This document shows, one piece after another, positions 7,737 through 16,243 of a stretch of DNA of 51,730 nucleotides (position 1 is its first letter; each line of letters opens with the position of its first letter). The notes under the pieces were generated by a model. It ran no database searches. It saw nothing but the letters and a program-made list of their open reading frames with translations, and was not told the DNA's origin. Both the position numbers and the translations under genes were made by a program. The stretch comes from JAUNST01 sp964452285. Its GTDB lineage: Bacteria > Patescibacteriota > Microgenomatia > UBA1400 > PJMF01. Where the stretch lies: assembly GCA_964452285.1 (NCBI GenBank), contig CAYVKW010000002.1, positions 1 to 51,730 on the forward strand. Direction: 5' to 3'.

Positions 7737-8987
7737 TTAAGCAGCGGTTGCTTTAGCTTTTTCCGCTTCTTTTTCTAAATTTTTAATGATTTTTTTGGCG
7801 CCAGTGATATCGTTCCACAGAGTTTCTGTTTTGCCGTCATAGTTCATACTTTGTTCGTGCCCCTTACCGAAAATAGCAATCGTATTACCGTCATTACCAA
7901 ATTCCCATAAAGCTCGCGCCAAAGCTTCTTCTCGATTAGGGATAGAAATGACTTTGGCGTGTAAATCACCTAAATCAGATTTCATTTGATTAATAATCGA
8001 CCAAACATTTTCACTACGTGGATCTTCGGCGGTTAAAATAGCAAGGTCGCAATATTGAGCTAAAAGACGACCCATACGCGGGCGTTTGAAATGATCACGC
8101 AAACCAGCACAACCAACAATACCGATTAATTTTTTACCTTTGGATAAATAGCTACGGCGAATATTACTTAAAGCGCCAGCTAAAGCTTGAGGAGTATGGG
8201 CAAAATCGACAATCATGGTGAAATTTAAGTTATTAGGCACAATTTCCATCCGACCTTCAGGCAAGTGAAATTTATTTAAAGCAGCAATGATATCCTTATC
8301 AAGTGCACCAATTTTTTTGCTAATAGTAATGGCAAGATAGGCATTAAGACGATTATAATCTTCGCTAAAAGTAGAGCGAATAGCTTTTTCCAAAGCAGCG
8401 CCGAAACGAGTGTCTTTGCCAAAAGTGAGCAATTTGATACCAGAATGAAGCGACTTTTTGACGGCAGGGAAGATATCTTGATCTTCATTGACGACGGCAA
8501 TTTGAGCACTATTAAGCACCAGCATTTTTGCCGCTAAATAATTGTCGCGAGTCAGATGATAATCTAAATGCTCGAAATCAACATTGGTGAGGCCGGCAAT
8601 AAAAGGGTGAATTCCCCAAGTGCGATATTGATAAGCACCTTGCGAAGTCACTTCTAAAACTAGATATTCGATGTCTTTCTTCACCATTTCGCGCATAAAG
8701 CGATAAAGATCTCGAGGATGTGGAGAAGTAACATGAAAACCAGTATCGAGTTTCTCGTGACCAATATAAGCGGCAACGGTGGAAATCAAGCCAACTTTAT
8801 AACCACTTTCTTTGAGAATTTGATAAACCATGGTTGAAGTAGTGGTTTTACCGTCGGTGCCAGTAACGGCAATAATTTTAAGTTTTTTTTCTGGAAAACG
8901 ATAACGCCATTGAGCGAAAAAACCACCCAAAAGACCAGTCTTAAAAAAGTGGTAAGGGCGTTTGAGCTGATAAAAAAGTTTTTTCAT
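7737..8987 (-). CDS. murE: MurE-type Mur ligase lacking the N-terminal domain
   Basis: This 416-residue Mur ligase probably adds the third stem-peptide residue to UDP-MurNAc-dipeptide. The ATP loop VTGTDGKTTT lies at 41-50, much earlier than in typical MurE (about residue 110). The usual N-terminal UDP-binding domain is therefore reduced to about 36 residues, starting MKKLFYQLKRPYHFFKTG. Further motifs are VTSQGAYQYR, TNVDFEHLDYH, FAHTPQAL, EDPRSEN and FGKGHEQ. The D-x-P-R motif is the type usual in meso-diaminopimelate-adding enzymes, but one motif is weak proof. It starts 6 nt after glyS and precedes murC. Confidence 0.88.
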   Translation of the reverse strand: MKKLFYQLKRPYHFFKTGLLGGFFAQWRYRFPEKKLKIIAVTGTDGKTTTSTMVYQILKESGYKVGLISTVAAYIGHEKLDTGFHVTSPHPRDLYRFMREMVKKDIEYLVLEVTSQGAYQYRTWGIHPFIAGLTNVDFEHLDYHLTRDNYLAAKMLVLNSAQIAVVNEDQDIFPAVKKSLHSGIKLLTFGKDTRFGAALEKAIRSTFSEDYNRLNAYLAITISKKIGALDKDIIAALNKFHLPEGRMEIVPNNLNFTMIVDFAHTPQALAGALSNIRRSYLSKGKKLIGIVGCAGLRDHFKRPRMGRLLAQYCDLAILTAEDPRSENVWSIINQMKSDLGDLHAKVISIPNREEALARALWEFGNDGNTIAIFGKGHEQSMNYDGKTETLWNDITGAKKIIKNLEKEAEKAKATAA

Positions 8988-8993
8988 GAATAA

Positions 8994-10394
8994 TTAAAAA
9001 CCTAATTTGCGGTGCAAATAATCAGACAGCTGAGCCAAAGGCACTCGCTCTTGTTGCATCGTGTCGCGGTCTCTGACGGTAACGTCCTGATTATCTAAAG
9101 AATCAAAATCGACGGTGATAGTCAAAGGAGTGCCAATTTCGTCTTGGCGACGGTAACGTTTGCCGATATTGCCGTGATCGTCAAACTCAATTTGATAAAG
9201 AGGGCGCAAAGTGTCGGCGACACTTTGCGCTAGAGCCACCAATTCTGGTTTATTACGTAAAAGCGGGAAAACAGCGGCCTTAATTGGCGCTAAGCGCGGA
9301 TGAAGTTTGAGCACTAAACGTGTTTCACCATTGGCGAGAGTTTCATGAGTATAGGCATGATCTAAAAACATCAAAAAAAGTCTGCCCAAACCGACTGAAG
9401 TTTCCATGATATGAGGGATAAACTTTTCGCCAGTTTGAGGATCAAAATAGCTTAAATCAACACCAGAAAATTTACTGTGCTGAGAGAGATCCCAGTTGCC
9501 ACGGGCATGAATGCCTTCAATTTCCTTAAAACCGCCTAAAAACTGAAAATCGTATTCGATGTCATAAGCATTACTAGCATAATGAGCTAATTTTTCATGT
9601 TTATACCAACGAATTTTATCAGCTGTCATACCTAAATCTAGATACCATTGCCAGCGTCTAGCTTGCCAATAAGCAAATTTTTCTTGCATTTGTTCGGGAC
9701 GCAAAAAATATTGCATTTCCATTTGTTCAAATTCGCGAGTGCGAAAAATAAATTGGCGAGCAATAATTTCGTTACGGAAAGCCTTACCAATTTGAGCAAC
9801 ACCAAAAGGTAATTTCGGATGCAAACTGTCGAGAATATTTTTGTATTCCAAATAAATACCGCCGCAAGTTTCAGGACGTAAATAGACGACGTTGTCATCT
9901 GAGAGCTCGTTGGTGGGCGCGCCGATATTGGACTTCACCATCAACGAAAAGCGTTTGGCGCTAGTCAAATCACGGCTGCCACAAAGTGGGCACTTGAGTT
10001 TACCATCGGCGCGCAGCTGATCTAATTCTTGATTGATAAAATCAAGCGGTTGTTTGTCAGCGCTAATGCCAAATTCTTCCAAAAGATGATCCGCGCGCAG
10101 ACGACCTTTGCAAGTTTTGCAATCGATCTGAGGATCATCAAAATTATCTAAGTGACCAGAAGCTTGCCAAGTTTTGGGAGCCATAAAAATGGCACTATCA
10201 AGACCAGTAATTTCTGGATGGAGCTGAACCATTTCTTTCCACCAAAGATCACGAATATGATTTTTGAGCAAAACCCCATAATGACCGTAATCATAAATGG
10301 CACTCATACCGCCATAAATTTCACTCGATTGATAAGCGAAACCCCTTGATTTACAAAAAGAAACTAATTCGGTCATGTCTGTTTTTTTTGGCAT
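8994..10394 (-). CDS. glyS: Glycine--tRNA ligase, single-chain class II type
   Basis: This 466-residue enzyme charges tRNA-Gly and is the homodimeric archaeal/eukaryal/gram-positive type, not the two-gene alpha2beta2 type. It shows the N-terminal signature SRGFAYQSSEIYGG, a zinc-binding pair CKTC and CPLC, class II motif 2 FRNEIIARQFIFRTREFEQME, and motif 3 ETSVGLGRLFL. The C-terminal anticodon-binding domain (GKRYRRQDEIGTP) is complete. The -10 TATAAT ends 6 nt before the ATG, so the message is leaderless. It heads the unit glyS-murE-murC, coupling translation and wall synthesis genes. Confidence 0.97.
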   Translation of the reverse strand: MPKKTDMTELVSFCKSRGFAYQSSEIYGGMSAIYDYGHYGVLLKNHIRDLWWKEMVQLHPEITGLDSAIFMAPKTWQASGHLDNFDDPQIDCKTCKGRLRADHLLEEFGISADKQPLDFINQELDQLRADGKLKCPLCGSRDLTSAKRFSLMVKSNIGAPTNELSDDNVVYLRPETCGGIYLEYKNILDSLHPKLPFGVAQIGKAFRNEIIARQFIFRTREFEQMEMQYFLRPEQMQEKFAYWQARRWQWYLDLGMTADKIRWYKHEKLAHYASNAYDIEYDFQFLGGFKEIEGIHARGNWDLSQHSKFSGVDLSYFDPQTGEKFIPHIMETSVGLGRLFLMFLDHAYTHETLANGETRLVLKLHPRLAPIKAAVFPLLRNKPELVALAQSVADTLRPLYQIEFDDHGNIGKRYRRQDEIGTPLTITVDFDSLDNQDVTVRDRDTMQQERVPLAQLSDYLHRKLGF

Positions 10395-10400
10395 AGTTCT

Positions 10401-10406
10401 ATTATA
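10401..10406 (-). promoter_or_regulatory. -10 box of glyS
   Basis: Minus-strand TATAAT, 6-nt gap to the ATG. Transcription would begin on the start codon. Confidence 0.6.
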
Positions 10407-10446
10407 CTACAAAAGAAAGCAAAAGTCTTGATTGGAGAGAAAAAAG

Positions 10447-11625
10447 TTACTCAAGTTCTAAGAGAGAGACTTTGGGTAAAGCGTGATTAGTATTGGTTTG
10501 CAATTCTCCATAAAGACGCGAGGTGTTTTCCATCAAACGGTTGATTTGTTCTTCTCGTTCGCTCCAGCGCTTAGTCAAAACTCGACGTTCTTTGTCTAAA
10601 TCGTTTTTCATAGCGACGAAATTTTCCACTAAAGTTTCAATTTTTTGGACAAAGCGAGGACTAGTCATATAATCGTAAAGATTGGAAAGTTTTTCGTCTT
10701 GATTTTCTTGACTCAGTTTGACTTGACGGACGCGAACCAAATCAAAGCGCAAAAGAGTAGCTAATTGCAAAGCGAAATTTGGTTCGCATGTCCAAATACC
10801 ATTATAAAAGCCGAAAGTCTTAAGATTTTTGGGTAAAACTGTGCTCACTAAAATGGCTAAGTCGGCGTTTTCTTGATTGCGGTCTTGTTTGAGCTTGGCG
10901 ACCCAGCCTTCAGTCCAATTTTTAGTGCGTTTACTTTCCCAAATAATGACCCCGCACGAAGCACCGTTTTTATCAAAAACCTTTTGCCGAATATCGGCGC
11001 CATTGACACCTTTACCAATCGGCTCAATCACGTCGTCATTAAACTCGGCGCGCAAACTATCTTCCAAAGCTAGTTCCAAAATTTCTCCTTGTAATTGTTG
11101 CGAGCCTTGTTCAAGTTTGCGTTTGACGGTCGCTAATTCCGCCTGAGCATCAGCAATCTTTTTATCTTTTTCTTTCATGATCAGTTCCTGCTCCGCCAAA
11201 GCTTTTTCTTTAGCGACCGTCATGATTTTCTCTCTTTCTTCATCCAACTGGCGTTTATTTTCCAAAATAAAATCTTGTTTTTGCAATTCCCATTGATCTT
11301 TTTCAGCCAGTAACTTGGTTTCTTGAGCTCGAGCTTTGGCCAAAGCGTCGTCGCGAGTTTTCACTTGTTGCGCTAAACGCTCCAATTCTGTTTTTTGATT
11401 CAAAGCTAATTCTTCCCGCAGCTGTTTTTCCCATTTTAACTTTTCTTGATTTTGTTGAGCCATTAACTGAGTACGTAATTGTTCTTGTTCCTGAAGAGCT
11501 TGTTTTTGCAGTTGAACTTTTTCTTGAGCAAATTTTTCTTGAAGTTTATTTTCAGCTTCTTGGCTCAAAACTTCATCGACATCGAAGTGAAAATGACAAT
11601 TGGGACAAGTAATTTGAGAAGACAT
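10447..11625 (-). CDS. DUF2130 protein, coiled coil plus nuclease-like core
   Basis: This 392-residue protein begins with one zinc-ribbon-like CPNC (7-10), followed by a long Glu/Gln/Lys-rich coiled coil (about 22-180). A compact domain (about 183-330) contains GADI (Asp211) and IIWESKRTKNW (Glu230, Lys232). That D...E-x-K arrangement matches the PD-(D/E)XK nuclease-like core described for DUF2130, with a final helical region. Family members are often called bacteriophage-related or hypothetical; the biological role is unknown. It starts 6 nt past the end of corA, so the two are probably cotranscribed. Confidence 0.88.
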   Translation of the reverse strand: MSSQITCPNCHFHFDVDEVLSQEAENKLQEKFAQEKVQLQKQALQEQEQLRTQLMAQQNQEKLKWEKQLREELALNQKTELERLAQQVKTRDDALAKARAQETKLLAEKDQWELQKQDFILENKRQLDEEREKIMTVAKEKALAEQELIMKEKDKKIADAQAELATVKRKLEQGSQQLQGEILELALEDSLRAEFNDDVIEPIGKGVNGADIRQKVFDKNGASCGVIIWESKRTKNWTEGWVAKLKQDRNQENADLAILVSTVLPKNLKTFGFYNGIWTCEPNFALQLATLLRFDLVRVRQVKLSQENQDEKLSNLYDYMTSPRFVQKIETLVENFVAMKNDLDKERRVLTKRWSEREEQINRLMENTSRLYGELQTNTNHALPKVSLLELE

Positions 11626-11631
11626 AAAACC

Positions 11632-12406
11632 TTACAAACTTTTCTTTTTCCAAAGAAAAAAAACGGTTAAAAGCGTACAAATAAGAGAAATAATAACTGG
11701 CACGAGCCACGTCAAAATGTCAGTAGTGATATGGTCAAAAGGTAAATCGACGTTCATACCGTAGAAAGAAAAAATAAGCGTCGGCACAGAAATGACAACG
11801 GTAACAACGGTCAAAGTTTTCATGACCACGTTTTGATTATTGCTAATAATTGAAGCAAAAGTATCCATGACACCGGAAAGAGTGGTGGTATAAATAATTG
11901 TCATTTCCATAGCTTGGTGACTTTCAATGGTAACATCTTCGAAAAGTTCTTGATTGGCTTCATTTTTAGTAATCAATGGAGAACGAGATAATTTATTGAG
12001 CATGGTTTCGGTGGATTTAAGAGAAGTATTAAAATAAACTAAAGATTTTTGCAGACCAAACATTTTAATTAATTCGCTATTTTGCAAAGAGGCATATAAT
12101 TGAGTTTCTAATTGACGCGAGCGACTGTCAATTTTTTTAAGATATTCNNNNNNNNNNNNNNNNNNNNNNNNNNNNNNNNNNNNNNNNNNNNNNNNNNNNN
12201 NNNNNNNNNNNNNNNNNNNNNNNNNNNNNNNNNNNNNNNNNNNNNNNAGCAGCACGCAGAAAGCTTCGTTCCACGCCCAGACTTTTAGAAACTAAGCCAA
12301 TTTCTTCGATATTAGGATTAACCAAATTAACCCAACAAGAATGAGCTAAATCCTTGGTTTCTCGCAATTCTTGGCCATTATTGGAAGCTTGATAAGCGGT
12401 GAGCAT
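11632..12406 (-). CDS. corA: CorA-like Mg2+ transporter interrupted by an assembly gap
   Basis: CorA proteins are pentameric inner-membrane channels for Mg2+ (sometimes Co2+ or Ni2+). The C-terminal part (171 residues) has the YGMN selectivity motif between two TM segments, preceded by the long stalk helix region. The N-terminal 53 residues (WVNLVNPNIEEI) also fit the family. Between them lie 100 N. The two parts are not in one frame as drawn (775 nt in total), and the known residues plus 33 unknown give about 257, short of the usual 300 or more. The gap is probably longer than 100 nt. The -10 box ends 7 nt before the ATG. It is followed by the DUF2130 gene. Confidence 0.9.
12148..12247. other. 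Run of 100 N (scaffold gap)
   Basis: Exactly 100 undefined bases, a conventional placeholder for a join of unknown length. It falls inside corA. Confidence 0.99.
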
Positions 12407-12413
12407 GGGTCTT

Positions 12414-12419
12414 ATTATA
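12414..12419 (-). promoter_or_regulatory. -10 box of corA
   Basis: Minus-strand TATAAT, 7-nt gap to the ATG at 12406; leaderless. Confidence 0.6.
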
Positions 12420-12486
12420 CAGGAAAATTATGATTAAAACATTGGCAAAAACAACAAAGAAAAGGATGAAAAAGAGAGAAGAATAG

Positions 12487-12495
12487 TGATATAAT
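12487..12495 (+). promoter_or_regulatory. Extended -10 of the ABC exporter operon
   Basis: TGATATAAT with a 9-nt gap to the ATG at 12505. This favours the ATG over the TTG one codon upstream. Confidence 0.6.
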
Positions 12496-12504
12496 GAGTG
12501 TTTG

Positions 12505-14229
12505 ATGTGGAAAACTTTTTGGCAATATAGTAAAGAAAAAAAATGGCTTTTGATTGTGGCGCCAGTGTTGGTAATGGGGGAAGTGATAGCAGAATTGCAA
12601 CAACCAAATTTGTTAGCAGAGATTGTAAATACTTATCAAAGCGGAGGCAGCCAAACGGTGATTTGGCAAACAGGAATAAAAATGATTGCTTATCTGCTGA
12701 TGAGCGTGATAACTTTTTTAGGATCTTTATATGCGGCGAATAAGGTAGCAGCTTATTTTAGCCGAAATTTAAGAAAAACATTATTCGCTAAAATCCAAAG
12801 TTTATCATTAGCACAAGTGCAAGAATTGTCACCAGGAGCGCTGCTAACGAGATTGACGAATGACGTGAATCAGGCGCAAAATTTGTTAACCCAAATTTTG
12901 CGCATTGCTGTCAGAGCACCATTAATGTTTTTCGGATCATTGTTTTTCTTAGCCAGAATCAATTTTCAGTTATTAGGCATTGTTTTAATTTTGGCGCCAC
13001 TAATTTTAATTGTGGTCGCAGTGGTAGTAAAAATGTCGACACCACTTTTTCAACGTTTACAAAAAGCCTTGGATAAATTAAATAATTTAATGTCGGAAAG
13101 TTTGACGGGAATTCGAACGGTAAAAAGTTTTAATCGAGAAAAATTGGAAATCGAAAAATTTGCACTGACCAATGATGAATTAAAAAAAGCCGAAATAACA
13201 GGAGGGCAAATTATGGCGGCGGCGATGCCGTTAATGTCGTTTGTTTTAAATCTAGCGATTGCTCTAGTTTTGTGGCAAGGCGCCAAATTAATTAAAATAG
13301 AAACGATAGGTATTGGTAGTTTAATTGCCGCAATTGGCTATCTATCGCAATTACTTTTTTCTTTCCTAATGATTTCTTTTATTTTTATTAATATTGTCAG
13401 AACCAAAGTGAGTCTAAAAAGGATTAATGAAGTTTTGGAAAAGAAACCTAATTTAACGGAAATCAAATCTCCTACTCAAGCAAAAATAAAGCGAGGAAAA
13501 ATAGAATTCAAAAACGTCAGTTTTTGTTATCAAAGCAATGCTGAAGCAGTGTTAAAAGATTTGAATTTGAAAATAGAAGCGGGAAAAAGTGTGGGGTTCA
13601 TTGGTGTAACTGGAAGCGGGAAAACGACTTTAGCTTTGCTGCTCAATCGACTTTACGATCCAACTGAAGGTAAAATTTTGATTGACGATATAGATTTGCG
13701 TGATTATCCTCTAGCGGAAATCAAGCAAAAAGTGGCTTTGGTTCTACAGGAGGCGATTTTATTGTCTGGCACAATTGAAGAAAATATCGTTTGGGGCGAC
13801 AGAGTGGCTGACAATAAAATCGCTCAAGCATTAAATATTTCTCAAGCGGAAACTTTTGTTTCCAGGAATGATGGCGAAAGAAACTTGCAGGCAACAGTGG
13901 CAAGAAGAGGGAGTAATTTTTCCGGTGGGCAAAAGCAAAGATTAAGTTTAGCACGCGCGCTAGCCAGAGATTTCAAAATTCTGATTTTAGATGATACGAC
14001 TAGCGCGCTAGATTTAAAAACAGCGGCAGCGGTACAAAAAGCCCTCAATGATAAAGTGAGCGACGCGACCAAATTAATTATTAGTCAAAGAATTGCTTCC
14101 ATCAGAGACTGTGATAAAATCGTAGTGATGGATAATGGTAAGATTCACGGCGTTGGCACTCATCAAGAATTACTCAAAACAGATAAAATTTATCAAGAAA
14201 TTAATCAAATTCAAGAGGAGGAATATTAA
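12505..14229 (+). CDS. ABC exporter half-transporter with degenerate ATPase site
   Basis: This 574-residue protein has six TM helices (about 1-310) fused to a nucleotide-binding domain. Walker A is GVTGSGKTT (367-375), the signature FSGGQ is intact, and Walker B is LDDTTS. The position of the catalytic glutamate is Asp497, and the switch histidine is Gln528 (SQRI). These changes mark the degenerate half of heterodimeric exporters such as TM287/288 or BmrCD. It overlaps the next gene by one base (TAATG), so the pair is translationally coupled. The cargo (lipid, peptide or drug) cannot be read from the sequence. Confidence 0.93.
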   Translation: MWKTFWQYSKEKKWLLIVAPVLVMGEVIAELQQPNLLAEIVNTYQSGGSQTVIWQTGIKMIAYLLMSVITFLGSLYAANKVAAYFSRNLRKTLFAKIQSLSLAQVQELSPGALLTRLTNDVNQAQNLLTQILRIAVRAPLMFFGSLFFLARINFQLLGIVLILAPLILIVVAVVVKMSTPLFQRLQKALDKLNNLMSESLTGIRTVKSFNREKLEIEKFALTNDELKKAEITGGQIMAAAMPLMSFVLNLAIALVLWQGAKLIKIETIGIGSLIAAIGYLSQLLFSFLMISFIFINIVRTKVSLKRINEVLEKKPNLTEIKSPTQAKIKRGKIEFKNVSFCYQSNAEAVLKDLNLKIEAGKSVGFIGVTGSGKTTLALLLNRLYDPTEGKILIDDIDLRDYPLAEIKQKVALVLQEAILLSGTIEENIVWGDRVADNKIAQALNISQAETFVSRNDGERNLQATVARRGSNFSGGQKQRLSLARALARDFKILILDDTTSALDLKTAAAVQKALNDKVSDATKLIISQRIASIRDCDKIVVMDNGKIHGVGTHQELLKTDKIYQEINQIQEEEY

Positions 14230-16016
14230 TGCCAGGTCCAATGATGGCAGCACCGGTAGAAAAAAAACTAACAAAGGCTGAACTGCAGTTTTTTTGGCAG
14301 AAATTGTGGCCCTATATGAAGACAGAAAAGTGGGCTTGGTTCGGAATTATCTTTTTTGTAATTATTTCCACCGGTCTACAATTAGTGGGACCATTTCTAA
14401 TGAGCGTGATTATTGATCAATATATTTTGCCAGGCAAATGGACACAGTTAGTGAGAATGTTAATCATATTGGTAGCGATTTATTTATTTAGCAGTATCAC
14501 GAATTGGACGCATGAATGGCTGTTGGCAAAAATCGTACCAAAAATAACTACCAAGATTAGAGCTGATGCTTATCAAAAATTGCAGTATTTGCCAGTAAGT
14601 TTTTATGATAAACAGGCTTACGGGGAAATTATGAGTTTACTCACAAACGATCTAGACAATTTAGATAATGCTCTAAGTACAACGACAACGCAAATCCTAA
14701 CGAGTATTTTATCGGTCGTAGGTGCGCTCGCTTTTATGTTTTACCAAAATGTGTGGCTGGCGTTGGCAACAGTGGTAACAGTGCCACTAACTTTGATTAG
14801 TGGAAAGGTGGTGGCTACCAAAGCGGGTAAATTTTTTGGTCGACAGCAAAAAGATTTAGCCGAAATTAATGGGCAAGCCGAAGAAATTCTCAATGCTACA
14901 ATTTTGATCAAAGCCTACGGCAAAGAGCAAGTAGTAATAGAAAATTTTAATAATTTGGTAGAAAAATATTATCGCTCGAATTTTTGGGCTAATTTTTTTG
15001 CCGGATTAATGATGATGAGTGTAATCGTGATGAATAATTTGAATGTAGTAATTCTAGGTATTTTGGGAGGCAGCTTAGCTTTTGCGGGCTTGCTAGAAGT
15101 GGGAATTTTGGCGAGCTTCATTCAATATCAGAGGCAATTTACTAGACCTCTAGGGACACTCGCCAATCAATTTATGACTTTACAACTAGCCTTGGTCAGC
15201 GGCGAGCGAGTCATGAAGCTTTTTACTTATAAAAGTGAAAGTGAGCCAGAAAAACCAGTAGCTGAGATTTCTTTATGCCGAAAATTGAGAATTAAAAATT
15301 TGGATTTTGCTTATAATCCAGATAAAAAAATCTTGAAAGATATCAACTTAGAAATAGAGACTGGGAAAATGGTAGCTTTGGTGGGACCAACAGGTAGCGG
15401 TAAAACAACTTTAGCCAGTTTGCTATTGCGTTTTTACGATCCGACGAAGGGCGAAATTTTATTTGACGGCATCAATGTGCAAAATGCCAGACGCGAGCAA
15501 ATAAGAAATTTAATCGGAGTGGTGCTACAAGAAGTACATTTATTTGATGGCACAATCGCCGACAATATTCGTTTGGGCAAATTAGATGCCACCGAAGAAG
15601 AAATAGAAGAAGCGGCAAAAAAAGCGCATGCGGATGAATTTATCAAGCATTTGAAAAAAGGTTATCAAACTCAAATTAATGGTAATACAACCACTCTGAG
15701 TCAAGGGCAAAAGCAATTATTAGCAATTGCTAGAGCTTTTTTGCTTGATCCACCAATGTTAATTTTGGATGAGGCGACCAGCAATGTCGACACCTTGACT
15801 GAATTAGCCATTCAAAAAGCGATGAATCGGTTATTAGCTGGTCGCCTCAGCCTAGTTATTGCTCATCGTCTGTCAACAGTAAAAAATGCAGATTTAATTT
15901 TAGTGATGAAAGAAGGAGAGATTGTCGAGCGAGGAACACAGGAAGAATTACTGAAGCAAAAGGGCTTTTATGCGCAGATTTATCATTCTCAAGACGCCGA
16001 CTTGCTCATCGAATAG
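14229..16016 (+). CDS. ABC exporter half-transporter with catalytic ATPase site
   Basis: This 595-residue partner of the preceding gene has six TM helices and a nucleotide-binding domain. Walker A lies at 386-394 (GPTGSGKTT), the signature is LSQGQ (490-494) instead of LSGGQ, the catalytic Glu is 515 and the switch His is 546. In a heterodimer its variant signature would pair with the degenerate Walker motifs of the partner. Its own Walker motifs would pair with the intact FSGGQ, leaving one hydrolytic site. An SD (GAGGAGG) lies 7 nt upstream inside the previous gene. A weak hairpin (16187-16200) followed by TCTTTT may end the transcript. Confidence 0.93.
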   Translation: MPGPMMAAPVEKKLTKAELQFFWQKLWPYMKTEKWAWFGIIFFVIISTGLQLVGPFLMSVIIDQYILPGKWTQLVRMLIILVAIYLFSSITNWTHEWLLAKIVPKITTKIRADAYQKLQYLPVSFYDKQAYGEIMSLLTNDLDNLDNALSTTTTQILTSILSVVGALAFMFYQNVWLALATVVTVPLTLISGKVVATKAGKFFGRQQKDLAEINGQAEEILNATILIKAYGKEQVVIENFNNLVEKYYRSNFWANFFAGLMMMSVIVMNNLNVVILGILGGSLAFAGLLEVGILASFIQYQRQFTRPLGTLANQFMTLQLALVSGERVMKLFTYKSESEPEKPVAEISLCRKLRIKNLDFAYNPDKKILKDINLEIETGKMVALVGPTGSGKTTLASLLLRFYDPTKGEILFDGINVQNARREQIRNLIGVVLQEVHLFDGTIADNIRLGKLDATEEEIEEAAKKAHADEFIKHLKKGYQTQINGNTTTLSQGQKQLLAIARAFLLDPPMLILDEATSNVDTLTELAIQKAMNRLLAGRLSLVIAHRLSTVKNADLILVMKEGEIVERGTQEELLKQKGFYAQIYHSQDADLLIE

Positions 16017-16243
16017 CTTGAAAAATAAAGTGAGAAATAAAATTTGTTTGGCGCTTGTACTGAGCAAAAAGTTGACACGATGGAATTGGATAGTTTGCAA
16101 GAAAAAAGGTTGTTCCTTGAGTTAAAATAGTTAGTGTGGTGGTCATCTCGATAATAAGAGAACAGTTTTAAAGTTTTAACAGCGGTATCTCATAGGAGAT
16201 TCTTTTAAATTAAGTGTGCTCAGTAATAAGGCAAAAAAAGTTT
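16017..16243. other. Intergenic stretch without a clear gene
   Basis: 227 nt between convergent genes. I see only a weak hairpin (ATCTC/GAGAT, 16187-16200) with a short T run. No promoter with good spacing and no credible ORF. Confidence 0.6.
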
